Shown: positions 44,049-54,070 of the stretch, one piece after another | Layout of the letters: each line of letters begins with the position of its first letter | Numbering within the stretch: position 1 is the stretch's first letter | DNA from: Draconibacterium orientale | GTDB taxonomy: Bacteria > Bacteroidota > Bacteroidia > Bacteroidales > Prolixibacteraceae | Length of the DNA stretch: 64,000 bases | Reading direction: 5' to 3' | Assembly: GCF_000626635.1 (NCBI RefSeq) | Contig: NZ_CP007451.1 | Location: 2,294,001 to 2,358,000, forward strand | The notes under the pieces: model-generated | Seen by the model: the letters and a program-made list of their open reading frames with translations, nothing else | Told to the model about the DNA's origin: nothing | The model's database searches: none | Program-made: the position numbers and the translations under genes

Positions 44049-46337
44049 TTATAACGGGTAGTTATTGAAAAAATTCTGATTGGATGTTTTTACCAGCACT
44101 TTAGCATCAGCAGGTTTTACTAAAAGGTTATCAACCGAAACATATTCATCGTTAACCAGCAGTTGCAATGTGTCTTCGGGGCGGAGTTGTACCATTTCCG
44201 AAACGCGAATCCAGCCGTTACAAGTATCGTGCACCTGGCGTGTATTCATGCGTTTGTAAAACTTCTGCCGGCCGTCTGCATCAAAAACTTTCACCTCAGC
44301 TTTGGGCATGTCGTATTTCCGGTTGTCAACATAAAGCCAGAAAGACAATTCGTATTTCCCTTCCGGAAATTGGGCGTCAATCTTTTTGTCGAGTAAAAGC
44401 TGCTGGCCTTTTCTGCTGAAAAAAGAGGCGTTTCCACTAAAAACGGTTTTAGCAGAACCGTCTTCAAAACCATTAAAAAGTATGGAGTTAATAGTAGTAT
44501 CAGTTGAAATTTCTCCAAACGATTTTAGATTCGGAATCTCACTCTCAACTTGTTTGTGCCACTCTGCATAACTATCATGAAAAACGGATAATGGCAGTCG
44601 CGACAAGGTGACGTATTTGTCTTCCCAAAAGACCTCGGCTTTGCTTTGCAGCCATTTTTCGCGGTCGTTCAATGTTTCTTTTGTGCAAACCAGCAAAATG
44701 GGTTTGTCGTTCATATCGTCGAGCCGGGTTTTTCGAATGGCCGGAGTTGCCAGTAGTTGAATACTGCTGAGTGCCTGCGAATACGAAAGCCTTGGCGAAA
44801 AACTTTGTATAAGCGGAATTCCGGTGTGGTACGAACATTTCATGGCCTCGGAAAAACCATTCAGGCTGTGCTCAAACAGCAGTTTGTCGCCGCAGGTGCT
44901 GGCAAAGGGCAAAAAGAAAATGGCCTGAAACTCATCGGGATTTACTTTTGCTTCCTGAAAACGTGCGAGGTATTCGCTGTCGATCGATTCAAATTTGTCG
45001 TTTGTATTTAGCAATCCGCGGGTACTTCGTTTTATATTCACTCCGGCGTCGATAGCCCAGTAGCCAATTGCGAAAACCAGCAATGTGGTGGCTAAAACCG
45101 GTAATTTTTTCATTTTTAACAAACGGAATATGCGGTAAATAAACCAGGCGGTGTAAACGGTGAATACATAATAAAAAATCCATGAAAAGCGTCCCAGTGC
45201 CCGAAATTGTTTTAACGGAGGCAGCACATCCAATAGCCATCCGAAACCATATTTAAACGGAATGCACATTGAGAAAAAAAGAATAAGGATGGAAGCGTAG
45301 AAAAATACTTCGATCTTTTTTGTGGGTTTAAAAATCTTCCAGCTGCTTTTCTTTTTGCTTATCAGATTGTAAAAACCGGTTATGAAAATTGATACCGCAA
45401 GTAAAGTGGCCGGCAGCCCAACATAAGCGCGTCCTTCCCATTGAAAATTCATGTTGATATGATTCCCCAGAATACTTTTTAGTTGCGAACCCGGAGGCAG
45501 AAAGATGCTAAAAAAGTTGGCGTGGTAAACGTAAAAACCGTAAGGATTATCTGGCCGGTCGGAAACCCAGTCGGTTGCCGAAACCAGTCCTTTTACAATA
45601 AGTAAAGGGAACACTGCAATTGCCACTAAATACAGGCCGGTTTTCCAAAATCCTGACAGGTTTTTTCGGTGGTTCCAGCATTCCACCATCAATACGCCGA
45701 ACAGTAAAATGCTATAAAAAGCCACAAAATAAGCGCTTGTGAATCCTCCGATTAAGGCTGCAAGAACCAGAAATACCGACCAAAGTATTCGTTTGTTGCC
45801 CTGCCGCCAACGAATAAGGAAGTACCAGAACATGGGCAGGAAAACGGCATAAACCATTTCGAAATGGCCATGTATCCGATCGAATTGCGGACTCAGAAAC
45901 AATATAATGAGCGATATTATTCCGGCATACCAACGCGGTAGCGAATAGTGCCGGAGAATCAGAAAAATAAAGGGCAGCGCCAGCAGAAAAAGCGCCAGCA
46001 TCGTCAGGTTTAAAATGGCCACTCCGTGGTTGGCAACCGGGTAAATATGTTTGTCGATAAACTTTACAAACTGCACATAAAGCGGATGCGAATTAATGTA
46101 TTGCAAATGGTCGCCGTAAGGGTAGTTTATTCCATCGTGGCGAATGCCATCGTCGTATTTTAAATAGTAAGAGAAATTGAAATAGCTTTTTAGTGCATCA
46201 CCACCTTTCGAATATAAAACAGAGTTGGGGTGTTGAAAAACGGGCTTAAGTTGCACGAACAGTATCAGTGTGGCAATCGCCATCAGAAATATTATTGCTA
46301 TTCCGTTTTTTTTCATTTCCGGCTTTTTATGAACCAT
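44049..46337 (-). CDS. Large multi-helix membrane protein, GT-C-like, with C-terminal external domain
   Basis: The 762-residue protein has about eleven membrane helices in residues 10-430. The first external loop carries DALKSYFNFSYYLKYDDG and GINYPYGDHLQY, a layout typical of GT-C or YfhO-like polytopic glycosyltransferases. Residues ~440-760 form an external domain, the last part with a beta-sandwich look (FEDGSAKTVFSGNASFFSR, EGKYELSFWLYVDN). I do not name an enzyme. It is 18 nt downstream of the next glycosyltransferase gene, with which it should act in surface glycan or glycolipid assembly. Confidence 0.75.
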   Translation of the reverse strand: MVHKKPEMKKNGIAIIFLMAIATLILFVQLKPVFQHPNSVLYSKGGDALKSYFNFSYYLKYDDGIRHDGINYPYGDHLQYINSHPLYVQFVKFIDKHIYPVANHGVAILNLTMLALFLLALPFIFLILRHYSLPRWYAGIISLIILFLSPQFDRIHGHFEMVYAVFLPMFWYFLIRWRQGNKRILWSVFLVLAALIGGFTSAYFVAFYSILLFGVLMVECWNHRKNLSGFWKTGLYLVAIAVFPLLIVKGLVSATDWVSDRPDNPYGFYVYHANFFSIFLPPGSQLKSILGNHINMNFQWEGRAYVGLPATLLAVSIFITGFYNLISKKKSSWKIFKPTKKIEVFFYASILILFFSMCIPFKYGFGWLLDVLPPLKQFRALGRFSWIFYYVFTVYTAWFIYRIFRLLKMKKLPVLATTLLVFAIGYWAIDAGVNIKRSTRGLLNTNDKFESIDSEYLARFQEAKVNPDEFQAIFFLPFASTCGDKLLFEHSLNGFSEAMKCSYHTGIPLIQSFSPRLSYSQALSSIQLLATPAIRKTRLDDMNDKPILLVCTKETLNDREKWLQSKAEVFWEDKYVTLSRLPLSVFHDSYAEWHKQVESEIPNLKSFGEISTDTTINSILFNGFEDGSAKTVFSGNASFFSRKGQQLLLDKKIDAQFPEGKYELSFWLYVDNRKYDMPKAEVKVFDADGRQKFYKRMNTRQVHDTCNGWIRVSEMVQLRPEDTLQLLVNDEYVSVDNLLVKPADAKVLVKTSNQNFFNNYPL

Positions 46338-46355
46338 TTACGATAGATGGCTACA

Positions 46356-47926
46356 TTAAAGTTTAAAAATACTGACGTTTTTGTATTCCCCAATTTTATT
46401 TTGAAGATAGGGAGTAAACTCCTGGTGGTTTATTTTATCGATGTCGTTAACAATTAGATATTTTGCTCCGATCGATTTGAACTCTTCAATTCGTTCTTTG
46501 GGTTTCCCTTTGGTAGGAACGTAACCATAATCGGTAAATCCTTTTTGGTCCATTAAAACAAGCGAAATGTTTATGCTGTTATCCGGAATGCTAATAACCA
46601 TATCGTTCCGGTTAATGCCTATTGAGCGTAAATATGGCGTAATTGATTCAAACGCTTCGAAAGTTCTCCTGTAATTGTATTGTTTGTAGGCGTATAATTC
46701 CTTCTCAGCTTCATCAAGCGCAACGTCATATTTTACTATCGGATCGTTTACATCGTATTTTAACCTGTTTGTCATCGTTGTTAAATAGATTAATAGCGAT
46801 ACTCCAATTATTGCGGTAGATTTAAAAATCATGCTGCTAAATACCATTTTAAACCTGGTTCGAAGTTCATGCAGAAATCCCAATAAAATAAGAGGAATTA
46901 TAATGAGCAGATTAATAAGATAGTAGTCGTGTACATCGAAAGCCTTAAACCATAGAAAAATGTACAACATTACACCCAGAAAAGTTATGGGTATAATAAG
47001 CAGGTATTTGTTCCCTTTGTTTAGCCAGAAAACAATATTTATAACGAAAAGTGTACCAACAACAGCCAGCGCTTTTTTGTTAAAAAATGATGGGAGTAAA
47101 GTAAAATAAAGGTTTTTCCATATCTCGTTTCGTTGTTCCGCATTTAAATCCCATATCGGGAACAGGTCTTGTAAAAAGATTCGGTTGTTATTGGAATTAT
47201 AATAATCAGTATACCGTACCCAAATAAAGAGAATTGCAATAACAGGGAGATAAGGAAGAAATCTGCTTAACAGGGCTTTGCCGTTAATTCCATTTCTTCG
47301 AATGTCAGAATAGCTTTGTAAAACCTGGAATGAAAAAAAGCAAGCACTATAAGTAATGAAGTCACTTTTAACAATCCGGCAACCGTAAAAAACAGTACTG
47401 ATAATACTAACCATTTCTTTTTACCTGTATCGGTAAATAACAAGTAGCACCAAATTCCTGTTAATGAAAGCCCAAAAGCCGGAGCATTGGGAAGAAAGTT
47501 GTTGGTATAAAATACCAGTGCCGGAGATGTAAACAGAAAGATGGGAATAAACGCTGCCCAAAAGTTATCTTTAAGTATTCTGTAAGATATTTTGTAAAGC
47601 GAGAATAAACCGCTAAAAACAAGTAGAATATTAATAGATCGGTAAATGAAATAATGTTTGCCAAATAAAGTCCACAGTTTGGCAACAGCGAAATAGATTA
47701 TCGGAAACTCCGAAATTGTTTTTCCGTTACCTTGCGGGCCGGTCCAGTGTACCTCCGGCTTAAAAAAATTCAATCCCTCCTGGAAATAGTTTTGGGTTAT
47801 CGACAAACAATCAGCAGCCCTCCACATGTGTGGTAACCAAGGTCCTTTAAAAATAATTTCGTGGTAGTTATATAGTAAACTAATAAGGATTAAAAAGAGT
47901 AGAAATAGTGCATCTCGTTTCTTCAT
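46356..47926 (-). CDS. Membrane glycosyltransferase (GT39/ArnT-like), with one frameshift
   Basis: The upstream frame gives helices and an external loop (GPWLPHMWRAADCLSITQNY, FFKPEVHWTGPQGNGKTISE) of a GT39-type mannosyl or sugar transferase. It ends early at 47267. The downstream frame (to 46356) carries further helices and an external C-terminal domain. Adding one base in the seven-T run (sense; plus 47333-47339) joins them as LIVLAFF-SFQVLQSYSDIR, giving a protein of about 523 residues. The stretch is unlikely to be two genes since neither half is complete. Start at 47926 or 47947. It follows the GT2 gene and probably uses its lipid-linked sugar. Confidence 0.8.
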
Positions 47927-47933
47927 TAGTGTA

Positions 47934-48680
47934 TTATTTGTGATCAAAAATCTTGTTCTTAATCAAACCCCACTTCTGCAAACGAAACTGGCAAGCAGTT
48001 CTTAAAACGCCAATAGCATAAATGGTACTGTTTTTAATGCTGATCGATGAGGCATCATCGAAATATTTTGTTGGGCACGTTATTTCGGCAATTTCGTAGC
48101 CGGCATACCATATTTGGGCCAGCATTTGGTTGTCGAAAACAAAACTATCGGAATTGGCATTATAGTTTACCGCTTCTAGCACTTCGCGCGAAAATGCCCG
48201 GTAACCCGTGTGGTATTCTGATAGTTTGGCATCGAGAAGAATATTTTCAATAAAAGTAAGCAGGCGGTTGGCCATGTATTTTATCAGTGGCATGCCTCCT
48301 TTCAGTGCTCCCGTTCCTAAAATCCTCGATCCCAAAACAACGTGGTATAAATCGTTTGCAAGTAAATTAGCCATTGCCGGAATTAATTTCGGAGTGTATT
48401 GGTAATCGGGGTGAAGCATAATAACAATGTCGGCACCCAGTTCGAGCGCTTTGTTGTAGCACGATTTTTGGTTTCCGCCGTAACCTTTGTTTTGCTCGTG
48501 CACTACAATGTGTTGAATGCCGAGTTTTTTGCCTACTTCAACGGTGTCGTCGTTACTTAAGTCGTCAACAAGTATAACTTCATCAACAATCGAAAAATCA
48601 ATCTCGTTGTAGGTGATTTCAAGTGTTTTGGCAGCATTATAGGCCGGAAGCACCACAACTACTTTTTTGTTGCTGATCAT
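47934..48680 (-). CDS. GT2-family glycosyltransferase, dolichol-phosphate-mannose-synthase type
   Basis: The 248-residue cytoplasmic enzyme has the GT-A start VVVVLPAYNAAKTLEITYNE, VDDLSNDDTVEV, NKGYGGNQKSCYNKAL and a metal-binding Asp in MLHPDYQYTPK. These match polyprenyl-phosphate sugar transferases (DPM1-like), which load a sugar on undecaprenyl phosphate. The next two genes are polytopic membrane proteins of the type that use such donors. That pairing suggests surface glycan or lipid A-type modification. Confidence 0.88.
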   Translation of the reverse strand: MISNKKVVVVLPAYNAAKTLEITYNEIDFSIVDEVILVDDLSNDDTVEVGKKLGIQHIVVHEQNKGYGGNQKSCYNKALELGADIVIMLHPDYQYTPKLIPAMANLLANDLYHVVLGSRILGTGALKGGMPLIKYMANRLLTFIENILLDAKLSEYHTGYRAFSREVLEAVNYNANSDSFVFDNQMLAQIWYAGYEIAEITCPTKYFDDASSISIKNSTIYAIGVLRTACQFRLQKWGLIKNKIFDHK

Positions 48681-48785
48681 TAGGTTTAAAGTTTTACACC
48701 ATAAAAATAAAAAGAGTTGGCAGAATTTATTGTTAATAGCGAAGTTTTGTTTGCCGGGTTATTTATCAGCTACTTGTTTTTAGGT

Positions 48786-51191
48786 TTATTTCTGAATTTT
48801 GCGCAGCTTAATTCTCCCGGCCAGGCGCGTTGCAAAAGTGGCAAAAGCAACAACTGAAACGGACGAAATTGGCATTAAAATAGCGGCTACCACCGGCGAA
48901 AGATTTCCGCTGAGGGCAAAAGCAATTCCGACAATATTGTAGCAGAACGAAATAAGGAAGCTGAGTTTTACAATGTTCAGCGATGTTTTGGTGAAGCGGA
49001 TAAAATTAGCCAGCCGGTTAAATTGTTCGGCTTCCAGAACAGCATCGCTGGCAGGCGAGAAATGGTAAACTTTATCGGCAATTGTTAAGGCCACATCGCT
49101 TTGCATCAGCGCACCGGCATCATTCAGCCCGTCGCCCGTCATCAATATGGTATTTCCCTTGTTTTGTAGCGACTTTATAAATGCGGCTTTATCGCCGGGT
49201 TTCTGATTGAAAAGCATGTGCTCCCGATCAAAAAACGATGACAGATTTTCAGCTTCAGCATCATTATCACCCGAAATAAGGAAAAGGTTAAAACCTTGTT
49301 TCAACGCGCTTAATACGTTTTTAAAACCTGTTCGATACTGGTTGCTAATGGTAAAATGGCCTTTCAGTTCATCTTCGATAGCCACATAAACCACCGATGA
49401 TTTTTTCTTTTGCGACTTGGGAGTATTCGTTACATACTCTTCCGATCCGATCCGCAGATTCAGGTCGTTTACTTTCCCAAAAATTCCACGTCCGGCAACT
49501 TCTACAAAATGCTCCGGGTTGTGGTATGCTGATCCGTTAAACGATTGCGAAAGTGCCGCACTCAGTGGATGTGTCGATTGACGCGTAAGTGAAAAAACAG
49601 CTTCTTTTTCCGATGCTGAAAGTTCGGAGCCGGAATACTCCACCTTGTTTTGGTTGGGCTGGGTTAAGGTGCCCGTTTTATCGAAAACAATGCTGTTAAT
49701 GTGCGAAAGTTTTTCAATAATATCGGTGTTTTTAATGTACAAACCGCGCTTGCCAAAAATGCGCATGGTGTTGCCAAAGGTAAACGGAATGGATAGCGCC
49801 AGCGCACACGGACAGGCAACAATTAGTACCGCTGTAAAAACAAAAATGGCCGTATGATATTCGCCGCGAATTGCCCAAAACGTAAAACCGAAAATGGCAA
49901 TGGCAATTACAATCAGCGTGAAGTATTGGCTAATGCGGTCGGACAACGTTTTTAGCGAGTCGCTGGGTTTTTCGTACGATTTATCCTGGTTCCACAGTTT
50001 GGTGAGGTGACTTTGATTCACCTCTTTTTTCACCTTAATGCGAATGATTCCGCCCATTTGGCGGCCGCCGGCATAAATAAAGTCGCCGGGCTTTTTAACA
50101 ATTGGTGTCGATTCGCCGGTAACAAAACTGTAATCGATTCGGCCTTCACCATCAACCAGTTCGGCATCGGCAGGAACCAGCTCTTTGTTACGAATGATCA
50201 GTTCATCATCCACTTCTATTTTTTCAATCAGAATACTTTCTTCAATCTGCTTGTTGATTTTGGTAACGGCAATGGGGAAATACGATTTGTAATTTCGGTC
50301 GAACGAAAGCGCTTCGTAAGTTTTGCTTTGGTACCATTTGCCTACCAGCAGAAAAAAGATGAGGCCCGATAAGCTGTCGCTGTAACCCGGCCCGCCGGTA
50401 AAAATTACCTCGTAACTGGTTACCAGGAAAAGTACAATTATTCCCAATGCGATTGGCAAATCGATGCTGATGTTCTTTTTCAGCAGGTTTTTAATGGCCG
50501 AAATGTAATAATCGCTGCCGCTGTAAAACGCCACCGGAATTACCAGAATGTAACTGAGAATACTAAACAGCGATTGCAGTTTGTCGCTCAGCGGTTCGCC
50601 GTTAAAATAGGCCGGCAAACTGTAGGTCATTACGTTGATAAAAACAAAACCTGCAACGCCAATTTTATACAACAGCTTTTTGTACGATTTGTCGTCTTTT
50701 TTATCGCTTAAACTTTGCGAAAGGTCGGGGATGTAATGAATGGATGCCAGCAACTCAACCACTTGGCGCAGCGAAATTTCCTTTTCGTCGAAAGTAATGT
50801 CAACCTCTTTGCGGGTAAAATTTACAAACGAATGGCGGATGCCCTTGTGAAGTTTGTGCAGGTGTTCGAGCAACCAAATGCACGATGCGCAGTGGATTAC
50901 CGGTACATAAAATTTTACTTTCGAAATGCTGCCTTCAGAAAACGAGATCAGCTTTTCCTTTACTTCATCGTTGTCGAGAAATGCATATTTATTACCAAAT
51001 TCGGTGGTGGTTTCCACTTTTATCCCCGGTGTTTCTTCCAGGTTGTAGTAGTTGTAAAGTTTGTTTTCGTTCAGCAGCTGATACACCGTTTTGCAACCGC
51101 TGCAACAAAAATTCAGCTCGTTCCATACCACCGGATTACTTCCGCAATCGGCACCACAATGTACACAGCTATTCTCCTCCTTTTTCGCCAT
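48786..51191 (-). CDS. ccoI: Copper-translocating P1B-type ATPase (CcoI/FixI type)
   Basis: This protein exports copper across the membrane to supply cbb3 oxidase. An N-terminal Cys-rich zone (SCVHCGADCGSNP and FCCSGCKTVY) is followed by a heavy-metal domain with CASC. The P-type core follows: CPC in IVACPCALAL, phosphorylation site FDKTGTLTQ, HP motif in STHPLSAAL, and TGDGLNDAGALMQSDVALTI. I start at the ATG at 51191; a GTG at 51212 is possible. The CcoI identity rests on its place at the end of the cco cluster and on the Cys-rich N-terminus. Confidence 0.92.
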   Translation of the reverse strand: MAKKEENSCVHCGADCGSNPVVWNELNFCCSGCKTVYQLLNENKLYNYYNLEETPGIKVETTTEFGNKYAFLDNDEVKEKLISFSEGSISKVKFYVPVIHCASCIWLLEHLHKLHKGIRHSFVNFTRKEVDITFDEKEISLRQVVELLASIHYIPDLSQSLSDKKDDKSYKKLLYKIGVAGFVFINVMTYSLPAYFNGEPLSDKLQSLFSILSYILVIPVAFYSGSDYYISAIKNLLKKNISIDLPIALGIIVLFLVTSYEVIFTGGPGYSDSLSGLIFFLLVGKWYQSKTYEALSFDRNYKSYFPIAVTKINKQIEESILIEKIEVDDELIIRNKELVPADAELVDGEGRIDYSFVTGESTPIVKKPGDFIYAGGRQMGGIIRIKVKKEVNQSHLTKLWNQDKSYEKPSDSLKTLSDRISQYFTLIVIAIAIFGFTFWAIRGEYHTAIFVFTAVLIVACPCALALSIPFTFGNTMRIFGKRGLYIKNTDIIEKLSHINSIVFDKTGTLTQPNQNKVEYSGSELSASEKEAVFSLTRQSTHPLSAALSQSFNGSAYHNPEHFVEVAGRGIFGKVNDLNLRIGSEEYVTNTPKSQKKKSSVVYVAIEDELKGHFTISNQYRTGFKNVLSALKQGFNLFLISGDNDAEAENLSSFFDREHMLFNQKPGDKAAFIKSLQNKGNTILMTGDGLNDAGALMQSDVALTIADKVYHFSPASDAVLEAEQFNRLANFIRFTKTSLNIVKLSFLISFCYNIVGIAFALSGNLSPVVAAILMPISSVSVVAFATFATRLAGRIKLRKIQK

Positions 51192-51211
51192 TTCCCAGGG
51201 TCCGTTTTCCA

Positions 51212-51973
51212 CTAATCTACTTTACAACAATCGCCTTTTGTTTCGGTATGCATTGCCGCACTTTCTTTCTCCAGACTTTTTTCAAATTTCTGCTCAATTT
51301 TTTGTTTTGGCGGACTCAAATAAGGGATGCCCAAACTCAATCCACGCAATACAAACAGAATTCCAACCACAACAACCAGTACCGGAATTAGTTTGTTGAT
51401 TCTTTTTCGTACTGCTAAGCTCAAAACGTTTCCTGCCAGCGAAATAGCCAGCAACATGGGAATTGTTCCCAAACCAAAAAGAATCATATACAGCGAACCT
51501 TCTGCAATACCGCCTGTACCAATGGCTCCGGCAATGGCCATATAAACCAGTCCACAAGGCAGCAGTCCGTTTAGCATGCCAATAAAAAACAAACTTTGGA
51601 AAGAGCGGATGGAAAACATTTCGGCAATCTTCTTTTTCAGTTTGCCCACTGCCGAAAACCAGCTTTTATCCATTTTGTACTGGTTTTTAAACAGTTTTGG
51701 GAAAAGCACCGAAATAATCATCAAAGCACCCATAATCACCGATACTTTTTGCTGAAAGCCGATGAGTTGAAGCCCTTGCCCGAGAAGCCCGAAAATGGCT
51801 CCCATAATTCCATAGGTTAAGGTGCGCCCCAGGTTATAAAGGGTTCCTCCGAATATTTTTTGCGCAACGGTGTTGCCGTGAAGTGGCAAAGCTATGGCAA
51901 TGGGGCCACACATGCCGGCACAGTGAAAACTGCCCATCAAGCCTAATATAAGTGCTGAAATAAAAATTGTCAT
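51212..51973 (-). CDS. TauE/SafE-like (DsbD-family) membrane protein
   Basis: The 253-residue protein has six or seven helices with two conserved Cys motifs, SFHCAGMCGP near residue 16 and NGLLPCGLVYMA near 140, as in the cytochrome c maturation or sulfite-exporter-like family found in cco clusters. The tail ends HTETKGDCCKVD, a Cys pair that could bind copper. It lies between ccoH and ccoI in the oxidase assembly group. A role in copper handling or redox supply for oxidase assembly is likely, but the exact function is not known. Confidence 0.82.
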   Translation of the reverse strand: MTIFISALILGLMGSFHCAGMCGPIAIALPLHGNTVAQKIFGGTLYNLGRTLTYGIMGAIFGLLGQGLQLIGFQQKVSVIMGALMIISVLFPKLFKNQYKMDKSWFSAVGKLKKKIAEMFSIRSFQSLFFIGMLNGLLPCGLVYMAIAGAIGTGGIAEGSLYMILFGLGTIPMLLAISLAGNVLSLAVRKRINKLIPVLVVVVGILFVLRGLSLGIPYLSPPKQKIEQKFEKSLEKESAAMHTETKGDCCKVD

Positions 51974-52022
51974 GGCGCTGATTATATGAACAAAAGGTTG
52001 TAATTGATTAAAGGTAGTGAAT

Positions 52023-52463
52023 TTACTGAATATTTACCGGGCGATCAACTTCGTAACGTAAACCGTTGGTGTACCACGTGAATTTTAAAATGTAACGACC
52101 GGCTATCAGCTCGGATTTTGGAAATTGGATCGAATTGTTTCCCGCTAAAACTTCGTGCTTAATGTCTTTTGTGTAATCCGACGGGCGATACAACTGCATA
52201 TTACCGGAATCGATTTTTGTTGCCAGTTCATTTTCAATGCTGATTACCAATGCCTCGTTGTTCAGGTTCACATCAAACGAGCGGGCAAATGGTTTCGACC
52301 GGGCATTTACATTCATCTGTTCGGTATGATCAACACCTTTTTCGTAATAATTTTTATGCACCAGGTTTACCGGCTGGCGCACCGCAAATACAATAAAAAC
52401 GGCCGATCCGGCTAAAAACAACGCCAGAAAAAGAAATATTCCTGTTCCCCAATTAAACTTCAT
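52023..52463 (-). CDS. ccoH: FixH/CcoH oxidase assembly protein
   Basis: The 146-residue protein has one N-terminal membrane helix (FNWGTGIFLFLALFLAGSAV) and the FixH pattern with NLVHKNYYEKGVDHTEQMN, then a beta-rich domain (FDVNLNNEALVISIENE, YILKFTWYTNGLRYEVDRP). FixH helps build or stabilise the cbb3 oxidase. It is between ccoG and the TauE/SafE-like gene. Confidence 0.9.
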   Translation of the reverse strand: MKFNWGTGIFLFLALFLAGSAVFIVFAVRQPVNLVHKNYYEKGVDHTEQMNVNARSKPFARSFDVNLNNEALVISIENELATKIDSGNMQLYRPSDYTKDIKHEVLAGNNSIQFPKSELIAGRYILKFTWYTNGLRYEVDRPVNIQ

Positions 52464-52497
52464 TTTTTTCCTGTTTATTATTTCTGTTCCTTTTTAT

Positions 52498-52586
52498 GTC
52501 ATCTCGATCCGTCAAATGACGGAGAGCAATCTGTTGCAATTTAGCTTTTATGATACAGATTTCTCCTCATTCTTCGTCGAAATGAC
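52498..52586. repeat. Palindromic repeat, GTCAT...ATGAC type
   Basis: The outer arms GTCATCTCGA and TCGAAATGAC surround an inner CCGTCA/TGACGG hairpin. It is related to the element at 4931-5026. It fills most of the 178-nt gap between ccoH and ccoG. Confidence 0.6.
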
Positions 52587-52641
52587 AAGGTCTTTAATTT
52601 GTCACTTTACTGAAAACTGAGACTGTCAACTTTCAGTTTTC

Positions 52642-54003
52642 TCATGGCCCTACAAACGTGGCCTTGTAGGTTTCAATTAATTCATTATTGCTGAAAACAC
52701 CAAACTCAACCTCGGTTTTGTCGCTGGTAACTTCGCTTTTTGGCAAGAAAAGAATAAATGTTGATTCGTACATATCCTGATCTTTCAAAATTATCGTGTT
52801 TCCGGCCGTTTGAATTTTGCCATCATGAGAGATAACACGCAATTCAAGTGGAAGTTCGTCGTGTGTTTTATTTACAATTTTAATGTTGTAAACGTTCGAC
52901 AGCGTTGAGTCCTGCTCCTGGTAAAGCAAACCCGGTGTGCGCAGAATCGTTGTTTCCAATACCGGCCTCGTAAATAGCGTGTAAACAAAAAACGAGAAGA
53001 TCAACAGCAGCACCATCGAATACGCCCGGTTGCGCGCATTCCATATTGAATTTTGCTGACCTTTTATCTGGGCTTCAGAAGCGTAGCGAATTAAACCCGG
53101 AGGTTTTCCGGTGACATGCATAATTTTGTTGCACTGATCGATACAAGCGGTACAGTTAATACACTCCAGCTGCGAGCCATTGCGGATATCAATTCCGGTT
53201 GGGCACACTGAAATGCACTGTTTGCAATCGGTACAATCGCCATCGCCATGTCCGCCACGCGGTTCGCCGCGCACATAATCGTAGGTAACGGCAATCGATT
53301 TCGAGTCGAGCAGAACACCCTGCATGCGTCCGTAAGGGCAAACCATGGTGCAGATTTGTTCGCGGAAAAACGAATACACCCAATAAAAGAATGCCGAAAC
53401 CAGCAGCATAACCAAAAAGCCGGAAAGGTTCTGGCTAATCGGTTCCTGAATCATTTCAATCCAACGTTCGCTGCCAATAAACCACATCAGAAAAACATTG
53501 GTCATGGCAATCGATATCAGAATGAAAATACCGTGTTTAAGTGTCTTCTTGAATATTTTTTTTGTGGTCCACGGACTGTTATCCAGTTTATGGCGCTCGC
53601 GGTAATCGCCTTCAATCAGGTATTCAATTTTACGAAATACCATTTCCAGAAATATGGTTTGTGGACAAGTCCATCCGCACCATAACCGGCCAAATGTTAC
53701 CGTAAACAATACAACAAAAAGCACAAACGAAAGCATTAACAATGCCAGAATAAAAGTATCCTGTGCCCAAAAAATGGCTCCGAAAATGATAAACTTGCGG
53801 TTAGCTATGTCGAGCAGAATCAGCGGATTGCCATTAATTCGAATAAAGGGTACGCCTACCCAAAACAACAACAAAAAGTAGCTAACTATTGTACGCCGGG
53901 AGAACCATTTTCCCGAAGGCTTTTTGGCATATATCCATTTTCGTCCGCCCCGCTCGTTCCAGTTTATGGGGTAGTCTCTGAAATCGACTTTTTGGTTTGC
54001 CAT
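52642..54003 (-). CDS. ccoG: CcoG (RdxA/FixG) iron-sulfur copper reductase
   Basis: CcoG is a membrane protein with two [4Fe-4S] sites that reduces Cu(II) for cbb3 assembly. The 453-residue protein has five or more helices, VTFGRLWCGWTCPQTIF, then CTDCKQCISVCPTGIDI and CINCTACIDQCNK. The C-terminal external beta domain is FixG-type (NTIILKDQDMYESTFILF). I start at 54003 (MANQKVDF). It is downstream of ccoP. Confidence 0.93.
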   Translation of the reverse strand: MANQKVDFRDYPINWNERGGRKWIYAKKPSGKWFSRRTIVSYFLLLFWVGVPFIRINGNPLILLDIANRKFIIFGAIFWAQDTFILALLMLSFVLFVVLFTVTFGRLWCGWTCPQTIFLEMVFRKIEYLIEGDYRERHKLDNSPWTTKKIFKKTLKHGIFILISIAMTNVFLMWFIGSERWIEMIQEPISQNLSGFLVMLLVSAFFYWVYSFFREQICTMVCPYGRMQGVLLDSKSIAVTYDYVRGEPRGGHGDGDCTDCKQCISVCPTGIDIRNGSQLECINCTACIDQCNKIMHVTGKPPGLIRYASEAQIKGQQNSIWNARNRAYSMVLLLIFSFFVYTLFTRPVLETTILRTPGLLYQEQDSTLSNVYNIKIVNKTHDELPLELRVISHDGKIQTAGNTIILKDQDMYESTFILFLPKSEVTSDKTEVEFGVFSNNELIETYKATFVGP

Positions 54004-54070
54004 ATGTTCAATTTGCATATAAAAAAGATGGGAAACACTGTTCCCCACCATTTTTCGAGGTATTTATTTT

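Noticed and set aside
46356-47414. Independent 352-residue membrane protein
   Set aside because: Its first ~25 residues are the upstream gene read in the wrong frame, and it has no start of its own.
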